Assembly (NCBI GenBank): GCA_024305745.1
Contig: JAHRBS010000014.1
Coordinates: 2,425,501 to 2,489,500, forward strand
Source: Polyporus tsugae
Taxonomy: Eukaryota > Basidiomycota > Agaricomycetes > Polyporales > Polyporaceae
DNA: 64,000 bases
Direction of reading: 5' to 3'
Positions 10,782-23,115 of this stretch are shown here, in pieces. How positions within the stretch are numbered: position 1 is the first letter of the stretch; every line of letters begins with the position of its first letter. The notes under the pieces are model-generated. The model had not been told where the DNA came from. It ran no database searches and was given only the letters and a program-made list of their open reading frames with translations. Both the position numbers and the translations under genes were made by a program.

Positions 10782-12773
10782 TGCAACTAGGTCGCGGAGT
10801 CTGAGTCTGAAGCGCAGAGACCGCACCTTGACCCGCAGAGGTGTTATAGTAGCCCGAACGCGAGAGGTGTTCCGGGTTGGCCGCTGCTACGGGTGCGACG
10901 GTCAATCCAAGAATAATGCCCATCTTTGCATGCGGCTGAACGGGGGTTGGCCGCCTCACAATTAGACGGGATAGTTGTCATGCAGGCAGGAATTATAACG
11001 CAGAGGACCGGATATCTGCGGCACCTAACGCGCTCACGTCGAATGCGGAGGTTGAGGTGGAACGACCAATACGTCCATGGCTCATTCAGGCTATATATGC
11101 TGTGTCCAGAATGACGCTCCAATGTTGTATTGTGCGGCTGGAACAGTCCTGCCTGGCATAGTCTAACAACGTCTGTCGCGTCGAGGGAGTAAAGGAAGAG
11201 ATGGAGGTCACGTTGCCATGTGAACACGGCCGCCGAAGGTCGGAGGCTTCCAATGGCGACCAAACCGCGCAGATATATTAGGGGTGTCGGAAGCCTGCGT
11301 CATCGTAGGAGACTTGAAATGAATCAGACAAGCGAGACAGTGCTTGGTATGACGGACGCACCCGTACGAACAAGAAGCGGGAAGGTAAGAGGAATGACAA
11401 TCCGTCTTGAGGTCGCGGGGATGTCGCATGAGCGAGTCAGGTGCGGTTCAGTTGACGGCCGACCTGATGGAGACAACCGTGAGCATCGTCAATGGGCCAC
11501 CGGTATGTTGCGTCTTGCTTCATATGTAGTGCTGTTCCGAAGAACTGTTCTTTGGTGAACAGTATGCTTCTAGCATCTATCACATTAATATGGCACTGTA
11601 CTGCTCGTTGCCAAGTTGGCGTTGGGCGATGCTACCATACCCCGTTGCTGAGCGTGAAGTATCATGATCGTGTCTCTTTGTACTAAGTTGCATGCCAGAC
11701 CCACCGACAACTCGGAACATTTGCAGCCCTTTCATTGACGTTCCGGTACGTATGCCATCCCATGTTGTGCGGGACACTCAGTTCTCTTCTCTGTCGCGTC
11801 GTCTGACTGTCTTCCCATTATCAATACAGCCCGAAGCCTCATTGCACTGAGGTTCAATACTTGTGGTTCTGGCGTCATCGCCTGTTGGATTGAGACCTAT
11901 ACTCCATCATGCGTCAAATTAACGGTGGACTGCGAAGATTGGAAGGCGTACCTCAGATGTTGACGAGACGCAGCGGCGGAGCCACTCTGACAGCGAAGGA
12001 GCATCTGGCCCTCATTGGCTCCATGGACACATGATGGTTATGCGGTCCAGGACCTGTGTAGCGTGGGTGATACGAGGGAGCGGTAGATATGATTCATGAA
12101 GAGATGAGCGGACGCAGGGTGCTGCTTGCGTACTTCGGTTAGAGTCGGATCAACCTAGGGTTCAATCTCCGATGAAGCGATGTTTAACTTTGGTATTAAT
12201 CGGAGCTCCAATTCCCCACACTTGAACATGACTCCGGCATCTCAGACTAGTAACTACTACTAGTTCCATGCCCACCTTACCCCCATGCGCTGCGGTAGCT
12301 CACTCAAATATCTCTCTCATATAACTCTGCATATGATGTTCTAAACAAGATAAATGCGCAAACGTCGCCTAGTAGTAAGTATAACCGATGTAAGTTCCAT
12401 CTTCCGTCCAACCTCGTCATTACCGTTGAATTACAACAGTTTGCAAGGCACAGGGAGCGGTGACAACCCACCATATTCTCGAAGCTCGGGAATCGGCCTA
12501 TACTTAGGCAGCCGCGGGGGTTGTAGAGCACGAAAGTCGCAGGCCTCCTCATTCCCTATTTGAGGCTTTCATGGGACTCATCCTCCCGCGCCCACATACC
12601 TCATGACCTTCATGAGTTCTAATTATTCGTCCCTTGGAATGTTGGTTGGCCGATTAGGTGCCACGGGGGAGAACCAGTAGTCGTAAACGGACGCTCGCTG
12701 CTTCTTTCTGACGCTAGCCAGCTGGATCCAACTCTTTAGGGAGACTAGCCCCCGGCCTTCTTTGTTCGCCAGG
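10782..12773. other. intergenic region between divergent genes
   Basis: This 2 kb lies between the start of DUF6534 copy 1 (-) and the Dal5-type transporter (+). Frames such as 10844-11263 (-) and 11220-11558 (+) show no domain and no splice-consistent continuation. It must contain both promoters. I see no repeat or RNA gene in it. Confidence 0.45.
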
Positions 12774-15071
12774 ATGGAGTCCCTCTCCGCCCCGCACTCC
12801 ACCATGTCGTCCTCAAGCGTCGAAAAGAAGCAGTCTCGCATCGAGGTGTCGCATGAGCCCGCGCAGACATCTCATTCCCAGAATCATGATGTCGACCCCC
12901 GGAAGGTATTCTGGAAGCTGGATATCCGTTTAGTGCCCTTGGCGTGCCTCCTCTACCTGCTATCCTTCCTGTACGTTTCACTTGCTCGCAAGTGCGATGA
13001 CCTCCCTCATGTGTTTTGCATTTCAGCGATCGAACAAGTATAGGTCCGTTTGCGCCTCTCTCCCCAGGGGGATAGCGTCTGACTATATTGTTCAGGAAAC
13101 GCGAAGATTGCGGGACTTGTCGACGATCTGCACCTGACTGGCTTGAGGTACAACCTCTGTGCAGCGATTCTCCTGGTGCCTTATGCCCTCTGTGAGGTTC
13201 CTTCGTAAGACCTCGTTCATGACACTAATTCCCCTATGAACTCGCTGACGCCGTTTCGGCAGGAACCTCGTGCTGAAGAAAGTTGGTCCATCAAGATGGA
13301 GTACGTGTCTCCCCCCTTTTCTGACAGGAATCGCTGTTAAAGACGGTTACCACAGTTCCCTTCATCATGTTTTGTTGGGGTATAATCGTGGTCGCTGAGG
13401 GCTTCGTGAAGACCTTTGGAGGACTCATGACGTAGGTGTCTTCTGATTAGGGCTTTCCCCTACAATCGCTGACGGGAGATCCGCAGGGCGCGAGTATTTC
13501 AGGGCATGGCGGAAGTGAGCACTCCACTGCTCCTCGTGTATCGAACTCCCGCATTAAACCAATTTGATAGTCGGGGATATTCCCAGGATTAACGTTCTAT
13601 CTTTGCGTCTGGTACCCCAGGACTGCCCACGCACAGCGGATCAGCTTGCTGTACTCGGCGGTGACGCTCGCTGGAGCCTTCGGTGGACTACTCGCGTTTG
13701 CGATTGTCAAGATGGACGGGTACGAATCTATTGTGATATGCATCTTCTCTGCTCTGAGCCACGTCATTTCAGGATCGGTGGCCTCCAAGGATGGTCTTGG
13801 ATTGTACGTGTTAGATTGTCATCCGCATGCTTACACTGAGGGTCTTCTATAGTTCATACTCGAAGGTCTAGGTACGCACACTGTCTCTACCGAAAACGCG
13901 TTGCGACTGACCTGGATCCGCAGTGACACTCGTAGTTGCTGTGTTTGCATGGTTCTACATGTCAGACGTGAGTATTGGCTGTTTCAACCTCACCGCTTGT
14001 TCACTGAACGCAGACACGCGCCCTCCAGTACCCAGACCAAGCGACCTTCCTCACGGATCCCGAAAGGACATGGCTCGTCGAGATCATCGAACGCGATAGC
14101 TTCGGGCTCTCGAGACAGTTCAAGCGCAAGTTCGTGTTCCAGGCCCTGCGTGACCCACACGTATGGCTGCTGTTTGGGATCCACTTCTGGTCAGTTTTCC
14201 TGTTCCGCTGCCCATATCAATCCGCCACTCAACGTACGGGATCTCCCCAGCCTTATAATTCCCGGGTATGCTTTCTCCCTCTTCCTCCCGACCATCATCA
14301 CCGGCCTCGGCTTCTCTGCATCGACCGCCCAGCTCCTCTCCGTCCCGCCCAATGCCGCCGGGTGCATCACGACTGTCCTCGCGGGTATCCTCTCCGACCG
14401 CGTGCATGCACGGGGCCCGTTCATCCTCGCCGGGTCCCTTACTGCGCTCGCGGGGTACGCGATCCTCTTCGCGACGGCGGACCCGTGGGCGGGATACGCG
14501 GGGACTATCCTCGCGGCGTGCGGGCTATTCCCGAGCATCGCGTGCGTGCTCGCGTGGGCGGGAGGCAATTCGGGCGGGGAGGTGAAGCGGGCGGTCGCGA
14601 TTGCGGTGGTGATTGGGTGCGGGAACCTCGGGCCGTACGTCTGGTCTTCGTCCTCAAGAGTCGACTGAAGCTGAGCGCGGCTGATGGGCGTTTGCAGGAT
14701 CGTCTCGTCGTTCATATACCGACAACAGGACAGCCCGCGGTACCTTCCTGGACACGGGACTGGGATTGGATGTCTCTGCGGGGCGTGAGTTGAATCTTCA
14801 GCCTGCGCTTGTCGGTCGGTTGGTCAAGGCTGACGAGATCCGGATCCCCTCCCAGAGCGATCTTGTCCACTATCGCGATGTTGGAGTTTGCGAGACTGAA
14901 CCGGAAGAAGATCGCGCAGTGCGAGCGAGAGGGCATCACGGAGGATATGGCGAGCGAGTTCGCCGAGATGGGCGATGCTTCACCTTTGTACAGGTCGGTG
15001 CATTCAACTCCGCATCCGCAAGCTGCGTGCTCCCCAAGTAACTCGAAATCCCTTTCAGGTACACCATATGA
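12774..15071 (+). CDS. MFS transporter, allantoate permease (Dal5/Tna1) type
   Basis: This is an anion:cation symporter-family MFS protein, 12 helices, probably importing an organic acid anion such as allantoate, nicotinate or a related carboxylate at the plasma membrane. ATG 12774 starts a polar head, then FWKLDIRLVPLACLLYLLSFLDRSN across the first intron. This is followed by GNAKIAGLVDDL, LCEVPSNLVLKKVGPSRW, FCWGIIVVAEGF, ARVFQGMAE, FYLCVWYPRTAHAQR, the long central loop, PGYAFSLFLPTIITGLGF, LAGILSDRVHARGP, GNLGPIVSSFIYR and SPRYLPGHG. The C-terminus is MLEFARLNRKKIAQCER and it ends at TGA 15069-15071. About twelve short introns are needed. Motif order and spacing match the Dal5 family throughout and no frame break was found. 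The substrate cannot be read from sequence. Confidence 0.82.
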
Positions 15072-16182
15072 GAATTGACTGTTGGTCTGCATTGCATCGT
15101 CCCATTGAACAGTTCGCTCCTGCCGCCCAGCCGGGTGGACCTTTTCACATAGGCGACGTAGTAGCGCCGGTCTATGTGTATCTTCTCTTCGAAGGCATTC
15201 GATGTTTGATAATCCAGCGCAAACATCTGCCGATGCCAACGTCCTCGAGACCCTGTCTTAGTCAACCCGCTATTGACAACAAGTTCTCCGATGTGCGTCA
15301 CCAGGGCGGCGATACCATCGGTTGACTGTGAAGTTAATATCCGCAATAGACTCTGGCTTATGCGCTATCTCACCGCGCAGAGAACACCGTCATACCTTAT
15401 TCCCCTCCGGCCACAGATCAACCCGATGACACAGCATAGATGCAGATGTGTTGGGTGAGATGGAGAAGCTCAACTGCCTCCTCACAGAGTGTCAGCGGCA
15501 CGCCGGGCTCGGAACGAGTAAGAATCTTTCTTCTTTGCTTGTGGTCCTACCGCTGCGGGAGCCCCAGAATGCTGACTGAGCGTTAATGCGTCTTCTATAG
15601 TGCAGATGATCAGGAAGGCTACGCCGGACATTGCGCTCAACCACGGCACTCCCAGACTGCGACTCGGATGCTCACGGTGGAGGTCATTCTCCGTGGTCGT
15701 TGGTGAGCATCTTCCTATGTCCCATTCCCGAGCTGTTGCCTGTGTCAACTCCTGAAGCCCACGCGGTGACTGTGACCTACATTCCCCGTTCTACATTCTC
15801 CCTGTGCTGGATGCCAGTGGGCGGGCGTCGTTTAGGGCAAGGCACCTATCGACTGACTCGTCCACAGTCCCTGGATCTTGCCATTCGCCTGCGCCTTTCG
15901 GATGGGTTCCGGCACTGGCGTGTGGTACTGCACTGAATCGTATCTGACGGGTGGCAGAACCTTGGGGCGGGTGGGCTTCTTGTGCGCGGCTGTCTGCCCA
16001 CTTCAGTCCGATCGGACAAACGCAATCTTAAGGCTGTAAACTTCGCGGGAGTTCTCTCCTCGTGTACGGTAGGAACACCGCCGGTCTGAGATATAAATAT
16101 AAAAGATGATGCTTATCCATTGCCGTAGTCGAAGTACAAAACAGCCCTCTCTTAGAATTTTGCGGCTTGTCCCCTCACTACC
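15072..16182. other. intergenic region, no confident gene
   Basis: Both strands have open stretches (for example 15482-15748 on minus, with one hydrophobic segment, and 15631-15936 on plus), but none gave a recognisable protein or a consistent exon chain. The last 200 bases should hold the promoter of DUF6534 copy 2. Confidence 0.4.
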
Positions 16183-18503
16183 ATGAGTGACTTTGGGTCT
16201 AACGGTACCGCAGGTATCCCAGTGCATGCCAGCGGAGATTTCACCCATGAAGAGATCAAGGATACGCTAGGAAGAGGTCTACTCGGGGTGTTCTTTGGTC
16301 TCATGTAAGTCTCGTTTGGATGCTGGGAGGCCAACGTGATGCTGACTATGTTGCGACAGATTTTACGGGATAATTCTCCACCAATTCTATAGATATTGCC
16401 GTACCTTCCCATCCGACGCTAAATTCATTCGAGCCTTGGTGAGCACTCACGCAAAATTCGTCCGTTTATTATCACTGAGCGATGGATTGGCTAGATCATC
16501 CTCGTCTTATGAGTGTATATTCGCTGTATCTTCAGGCCGGGATACTAGTTGTGATGCATATTCACAGAGTACTAGAGACCACACATACTGCGATGACTAT
16601 GCACTACCCGTAAGCCCTGCTATAAATCAGGTTCCACAGTTATTCACACAATGATCAGATACGTCTTTTTGGTTACAAACTTCGGTAATGGCGAAGCGCT
16701 GATACACGGAACGTGGTAAGTGTTATATTGATGGTCTATTTCATATTGTATTGACGTGACTTGGATTCGGCAGGTCAGTGAATGTGAGTAGGTAATGCGA
16801 CATCTAGTAAGCCTATCTGACATTACTCGTAGATGCTTTCGCTCATGGGGGTTAGTACCTCCGAGTCCTGCGTGGTGTGCCCAGGAAGCCTTTAACTCCG
16901 GATCCTCCGCAGGGTCTGATCACGATATCCTCTCAACTGTAAGTCATTTGTCGGTTGTTTTGCGAAATAGGTTGTGAATGACGTTGGGCCTAGGTTCTTC
17001 ATCTGTAGAATCTATCTGAGTACGTGTTTGGCTGCCCGCATGAGGTGCTTCGTAGTTGCTCATGGAATGCAGTCGGGCCACTACGCTACCGCGTTCTCGC
17101 TGCCATCATGGTACGCCATTTCTGTCTTTGTTCCATTGCACGCAAGCGATCGGTGCTCGTTTATAATTAACCCCTCAGATTGTACTGCTGATCTCCGAGA
17201 TTCGTATGTATTGCATCTTCGCCCCGTTCTTACCCGCACCTAGACAGTAATCTCACCCATTCCGCTTTAGCTTTGGCGACATGTACGCGGTCGCACCATT
17301 TTCAGTCCACTGAAGGAATAGATGGCTGAGTAACTTTCGCTCTCAGATGTCATGCAGGGAATGTGAGTCACTCTTCACCATCTTGTCCGAGTCGTATGCA
17401 CATGGTGCTCATGTCCCCGAAGGTTTCAGAACGGTCTACAAATTGACATCCGCAAGTTTAAGGCAGGTCCAGTTTTGCCATACACCTCAATGGCCAGCGA
17501 ACGCAGTTTTTTCTGATGGGGTTCCGAGACAGTGGGTTCTCCAGATTTGTCTGCTGATCCCTACGGCTGTGGACACCCTCTTGACTTCCACGCTCATCAT
17601 CGTCCTTCGCCGGAGCCGCGCGGGCCTCAAACGGTGGGTGCATTTCGTCTCATGGCCTCGGAGAGGCAAGTGCCGTTACTGAGACTCACGTCGGCCAGGA
17701 ATGACGGGATCGTAGATCTCATAGTGATATACGGAATCAACACCGGTATGCGTTGTCGTATGGTGTGTGTGCATAAGCTAATATTTTACGCAGGGCTTTT
17801 ACATTGGTAGCGACTCCTCAAGATAATCCCGCATAACATGCATGGCTGACGTTCTGTCTGCCAACTAGGGCATTGAACCTCAGTTGCTTCCTGTCGGTGA
17901 GTTTATTTGCGAACTGCTAAGCAGGTGCTGTTCCTAAGCAACCTTGGAAGCTCGTTGTTGTCAGTGACCCATTCGTATCCCCGCAATTCTTGTCTATCAA
18001 TATAGTTGTCGCTCGTGGTAAGCGGCTTTCACCAACGTCCAGCAGGGTTTAGTTCGACTTATATTTGTTGCAGTATACGCCATTACTTTCCTCTCTGTGT
18101 GAGTACTAAGACACCTCCCGATCGGCCGCCGTTTTGGAAACACCTCTATTTATGTCACTTCACAGGCTCAATTCCAGAGAAACGACGAGCTCCGAGGCCT
18201 TTTTCAGCGGCGGCACGTACGGTCTTAAAGTTATCGAGCGCGCGAACCGGCGTGCTGTGGCGGAGAAGTGGAACGTGCCTCAGGTTTGTACAATTTGCAG
18301 CGAAAGTCATGGTCGGTGCGACGCCGCTGCGATTACTGACTGTACTACCCGACCCCTGGTCACAACAGCTCCCCGATGACGAACCTACGCCGATCAACAT
18401 CAGCGTCACGACAGAGATGGACAACGAACAGAGCTGGGATGGACCAAAACAGCACTATGGCGAAACAGCTACTGGTAGCAGCGAGCGGGATCGTACGGTC
18501 TAG
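16183..18503 (+). CDS. DUF6534-family membrane protein, copy 2
   Basis: This is a paralogue of the minus-strand gene at 8568-10781. ATG 16183 begins MSDFGSNGTAG. Helix 1 is LLGVFFGLIFYGII, followed by LHQFYRYCRTFPSDAKF. Then come HRVLETTHTAMTMHYP, YVFLVTNFGNGEALIHGTWSVN, RFFICRIYLS, LLIPTAVDTLLTSTLIIVLRRSRAG, GIVDLIVIYGINTG, VYAITFLSV and LNSRETTSSEAFF. The tail is WNVPQ joined to LPDDEPTPINISVTTE, ending at TAG 18501-18503. These blocks are the DUF6534 landmarks and follow the order seen in copy 1. The chain needs at least ten introns. The stretch between 17050 and 17480, and the short exons around 17790-18000, were not fully resolved, so a lesion there is possible. Function unknown; the protein is probably a multi-helix plasma-membrane or endomembrane protein. 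Confidence 0.7.
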
Positions 18504-18539
18504 GCTAGGCCGAGATTGTACTGTATTTATGTATGGATT

Positions 18540-19490
18540 TCAGCGGCGGCCTATCATGAAGTCATTGTTGTATTTCATTGCCGTTCGGAGCGTCTGGTAC
18601 AACTGTCCATGCTTCTCCGCCAGCTTCTCCCCAAGTCCGGATGCACCTCCACACGGGGATGGCGATGCTGCCAGTGTACTCGTTCCCCCGGTCCGTCTCC
18701 TAGCCCAACCCCTGCATCGACTTCCCACTGCCATCGTCGTGCACGACAGACGAAGCTGGACCGATCGTTCGTCGGAAGGATCGCGCATGCTGTGTGGGCC
18801 TTCGAGATGGATCGCGAGTGCGAGATGGACGGTCGGGACCGCAAAGAGTAGCGCGACAAATGGATGTGGCGTCATCCGAGGAGGCGAGTCTGGGTTGTAC
18901 ACCGTGAGTTCAGAGAGCATCAGGAATACTTTGAGAAAACACTCACAATCCAGAAGACGGTACTGCGCTAGCGTGGTGGTCCGGCGTGTTGGCTCCAACA
19001 TATTGGTCGGAACGACCCCGGGGCTAGACAGTACGTGGTACACTTCACTGTTCGCAGGAGCGAAGGCTCGCAGAGACGAACTGGAGCAGTTCTCTTGTGC
19101 GTCGATGCCGACTCGGAGCCGCTCAAGCTCCGAAGCGACCAAGTCGATTGGAACTTGAACCCTTCGTCCTCGTCAGTTGCCAGTCGTCCGCGGCATGGAA
19201 GGACGCCACCGCGACCAACGAGGACATCCATATAACACAAGCACAACCTCCTGCGAGTCGCGCATAGGCAAGGAAGAGAGGCCAGAGTGAGCAGCACTGA
19301 TGTGCAGAGGTGACGGCGATATCAGTAATCAGTAAAGACCAAGAAGAGAACTCGAGACGCACCACGCAGCAATGCTCGAACACGTTGCACTGCTAAACGT
19401 ACCCGAGGTTGTCCTCGCTCAGGACACCGCTCCTTTAGATGTTCGAATAGGGATGGTTCGATGGGATGAAAGGTCAGGTTATCCCGGCTA
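18540..19490 (-). other. unassigned open region, possible minus-strand gene
   Basis: Long minus-strand frames overlap here (18540-19142, 18968-19297, 19123-19383), with one hydrophobic stretch near 19230-19370 and another near 18840-18880. I could not join them into one convincing protein or match a family. It may be a diverged membrane-protein gene, a relic, or chance open frames. Confidence 0.25.
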
Positions 19491-19493
19491 TGT

Positions 19494-19916
19494 CTAGAGC
19501 AGGTTGTCCGAGTCCAGATGGCCATATTTTCCCGTGACAGCATTCCGGATGAGGTGGAAAACGTATTCATATTTTTCAGGAAGCATGGTGAGCTCGCTCG
19601 TCTTGCCAATCCATTCGTTAAACGTAGGTGAGGAACTCACTTTGCAGTGCCAGTCCGCTACTGTACTCTTCAAGGACGTGAAGTCGATGGTATCCAACTC
19701 CAGGTTGATATCTGATCGGAATGCGGTGGCATATGCGCGTTCGTGCTCGCCGGTTAGGAGGGTTGAGATACATTTATTGGTTGAGGATGCGACGTACGTC
19801 CGTGCGTAGTCTGGAAGTGGACCCTTAGACGCCTATAAATCCGCAATATTACTTAGTAAGATTTGGGTAAGATACAAAACGGTACCGGACTGGTATTTAC
19901 TTACCCGTACCACCAT
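19494..19916 (-). CDS. small orphan protein
   Basis: I do not recognise this. The minus-strand start at 19914-19916 gives MVVR, then a GT..AG intron of about 65 bases. A frame of about 110 residues then ends at TAG 19494-19496. Visible features are an alternation of charged and aromatic residues (PDYARTYVASS, GEHERAYATAFRSD, LPEKYEYVFHLIRN, KYGHLDSDNLL) with no signal peptide, no helix long enough to span a membrane and no cysteine cluster. Its composition is protein-like and unlike the neighbouring noise. An intron could also begin at GTGAGT inside the frame near 19639, which would remove about 45 bases. The start is uncertain because the frame upstream is closed by a stop. It is divergent from the GMC gene at 20354, with about 440 bases between starts. 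Confidence 0.4.
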
Positions 19917-20353
19917 CGTCTCCTCCTGATATCAGCTCCGTCCTTGCAAGCTACCGGATATTCAACGATGCTCATGCCAGACGATGGGTGAAGTTGCTCG
20001 TTTTGATTCAATGGATAGCGGGTTAGGTTGCTGGTCCACAACGAACACGGAGACCCAGGGAAATTCGCGGCGAAGCATGGTGAGTACTGTCGCTCGTGAG
20101 TCCACTCCCCGCCACGACACACATCCTGCAGACGTTGAAACATTGATTAATTGGCGTGTAATTGGCGGTGAAAGATGCGACCATGCCCATCAAAATGCGG
20201 GCGGGTTCCTCGTGGCCTTGTCGTGGCCGCTATGGCCTTGTCGCCCTACGCCATGGTTGTATCCATGTCCGCTGATCCATCGCAGGTGCCCTGACTCTTG
20301 GACCACGTCTCGTCACGAACAGCAACAACTTATAGCTTATCTCCCCTCCCACC

Positions 20354-22650
20354 ATGGCCGCATACCCTGAGCGAAGGCCCGAGGAAGTGGGCACGACGGT
20401 CCCGGTCGACCCTCAGATCGCCCCAGGGACATACACATATGATTACATTGTCGTTGGAGGTGCGCCCTACCCTGATCCGCTTCCCTCTCTCGTCTCATAT
20501 TCCATCCTCGCCGCAGGCGGAACCGCCGGCTGCGTCCTCGCCTCTCGCCTCTCCGAAGACCCAAACGTGTCCGTGCTGCTCATCGAGCAGGGCCCCGTGA
20601 ACAACACATGGGGCTCACGCGTTCCCACCATATCCTCCAACCTCTTTGCCGAGGATAGCGTCGCTGCCCACTGGTGGTCGGTACCGATGCCGCATGCGGA
20701 TAACAGGTCGCTTGGGGTCATGCGCGGGGAGGCTCTCGGTGGGACGACGCGGATCAACTCGATGTTCTACACGAGAGGTGAGTATCTCGACACTTTGATC
20801 CGGTGGTCTTCTTCATGCCAGTTTGTCGGCCCCCGTCGCTCAATGAGATACGAGTGCCTGGTGCCAGTGGCTTTGCAATATTTCCCGATTCTGTCGGCGA
20901 GGAGCTCTCTCGTCTCGTTGCGTCTATCCCTCTCCTTCCTCTATGACACACCCGTCGGTGCTCACGTCGCTGCAGGTACGCCCGGAGATTACAACCAATG
21001 GAAAGCCTTGGGCAACGAAGGCTGGGGCTACGAAGACCTCGAGCCATACTTCGTCAAGTCCGAGAAGACCCATTCGCTACCGGGTTCCAAATACCGAGGC
21101 AAGAATGGTACGTGTTTTCACGAATTGTTCAGCCATCGCCTTCGGTCTCAGTTGGGGTCTACCATGTAATAGGCGTATGGGAAAACCAACAGTTCCCCGT
21201 GTCTCAGTACAAGGTCGTGCCGTAGTAAGCATTCATTTACTTTGGGCTAGTTTCCGTAGTGCCATATCGCTCGAAGAGTTGCATGGATGGTCAAAACCCA
21301 TACTGACGTCATCTTCTAGTGTCCACTGTGCCCTCCAGAAAGTTGGCATTGAGCGCCACCCCGACCTCAACTCGCCGTTAATGCCTGCAGCCGGCACGGG
21401 TACACTCGACATCGCGGAAGACACCAAGTACCACCGCCACTCGACCGACCGCGCGTTTCTTCCAACGAAGCTTGCACTCGAGCGGCAAGCGCGTCTGAAG
21501 ATCTGTACGGATACTCTCGTGACGCGCGTGGAGCTCGTGACGGAAGGCGAAGAGGTGCGGGCGACGGGCGTGTACTTCGAGGCGACCAATTCGAGGAAGG
21601 CATGGAAGCGCTATTTTGCGAAGGCGAGGAGGGAGGTGGTGCTGTGTAGCGGTGCGCTCGGATCGCCGCAGGTGCTTATGTTGAGGTGCGCCAGCTCGAC
21701 ATGCCCACGCTCACATCTCGCGCTAACTTCGTGTGCAGTGGACTAGGACCGAAGGTGCACCTAGAAAGCAAAGGCATCCCCGTTATCTGCGACCTGCCAG
21801 CGGTCGGAAGCTATCTGGTCCGTACATGAATTGCCATCTCGTAGGTCGGTGCTGAACATGCACGCAGCAAGATCACATTGGTGTCCCCCTAACCTTCGAA
21901 GTCCCCATCAGCGAATCATTGCACATCCTCGAAGTCAGCCCGATGTGCATCGTCAAAGAGCTCCTAAGGTACCTCGTCACCGGCCGCGGCGCGCTCTCCC
22001 ACCCCTTCCAGACCGCGTCGACGTTCATTCCCTCCCGCCTCCTCAACGACAAGTCCGTGGTATCGCACAAGGATCCTTCAGACCTCGACGCGTCTATTCC
22101 GGAGAACCGGCCCGACATCGAGTTCATGTACGTCGGCAACAACTGCACCGACGCTGACATTCCTCGCACGGGTATCTTCACTTTACTCTCCGCGAACATT
22201 CACCCGAAGTCGATGGGCACCGTCCGCCTCGCGTCGAGCAACCCGCGCGTGCGGCCGAACGTCGATCTCGGGTACTTCAACGACCCAGAGGACTACATGC
22301 CGCTGCGCAAGAGCATCCGCCTCGCGCAACGCGTCGCCGCGGACGTGCGGGAGCAGGGGTACCCACTCAAGGACTTTATCGTGCCCGAGGGAAACAGCGA
22401 CGAGGTGCTTGACGCGTACATCCGTGCGAACCTCCGGACGTGTTTCCATTACACGTCAACGTGCCGTATGGGCGCGAAGACACATGGGGCGCGGCCGAGC
22501 GTCGTCGACACACATCTGAGAGTGCACGGGGTGAAGGGTTTGAGGGTGTGCGACGCGAGCGTGTTCCCAGAGATTGTTGGGGCGCACACGATGGCACCGA
22601 CGGTGATGGTCGCCGAGAAGTGCGCGGACCTCTTGAGGGCGTCGAGATGA
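20354..22650 (+). CDS. GMC-family flavin oxidoreductase, copy 1
   Basis: This is an FAD-dependent glucose-methanol-choline oxidoreductase, oxidising an alcohol or sugar-type substrate. ATG 20354 starts a short polar head, then TYDYIVVGG joined across an intron to GTAGCVLASRLSED, the Rossmann dinucleotide-binding motif. The family signature GEALGGTTRIN follows at about 20730-20758, then PGDYNQWKALGNEGWGYEDLEPYF, ALQKVGIE, ARREVVLCSGALGSPQVLMLSGLGP and PENRPDIEFM. The catalytic region has HYTSTCRMG and EIVGAHTMAP, giving the His and His/Asn pair of the family. TGA is at 22648-22650. About six introns are needed. There is no signal peptide, so it is probably intracellular, unlike secreted aryl-alcohol oxidases. 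It lies head-to-tail with its paralogue at 23116. Frames are intact throughout. Substrate unknown. Confidence 0.87.
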
Positions 22651-23115
22651 TTGAATCTTGATGACGACCGTAGACAGACCGTGTGAAGCCGCAAGCCATG
22701 GTACTGCCCCGAATACATGTACAGGCATGTTTTGCTGGAACAAGCGCGTTGGAACTTCTGGGTCGAACTTCGAAGAGGACATCGTCGAGGCCGAGGGCAG
22801 TGGACACCGCTACGAGAATGGACAGTACACAGCACGCCCACTGAGGCGCAGCCAGTGGGAGAAGTGGCAAGATCTTGAACTATCACTTCCAGCATGCCGC
22901 GAACAGTACTCGCGAACAGCAACAGAAGAAGCATAACCACGGAACTCTTGAGCCGACTTCTATGACTTCACCGCCCTGACTCGTATCGTATCAAACTCAA
23001 ATCCGTCGTCTCGGGAAGTACTGAACCCCGTCGCAGGCCCCGACGTCAACTCTGTTCTCCTCGCAACTGTTCCGCTAGCTTCATCGCACTCGTGCAAAAG
23101 TCCTCAACGCCTCCC
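22651..23115. other. spacer between tandem GMC genes
   Basis: This 465-base spacer carries the 3' end of copy 1 and the promoter of copy 2. No gene or repeat was seen. Confidence 0.5.

Noticed and set aside
12120..12190. GGTTCAATC with flanking sequence resembling a tRNA T-arm
   Set aside because: The 5-base stem does not pair and there is no matching A-box or acceptor stem.
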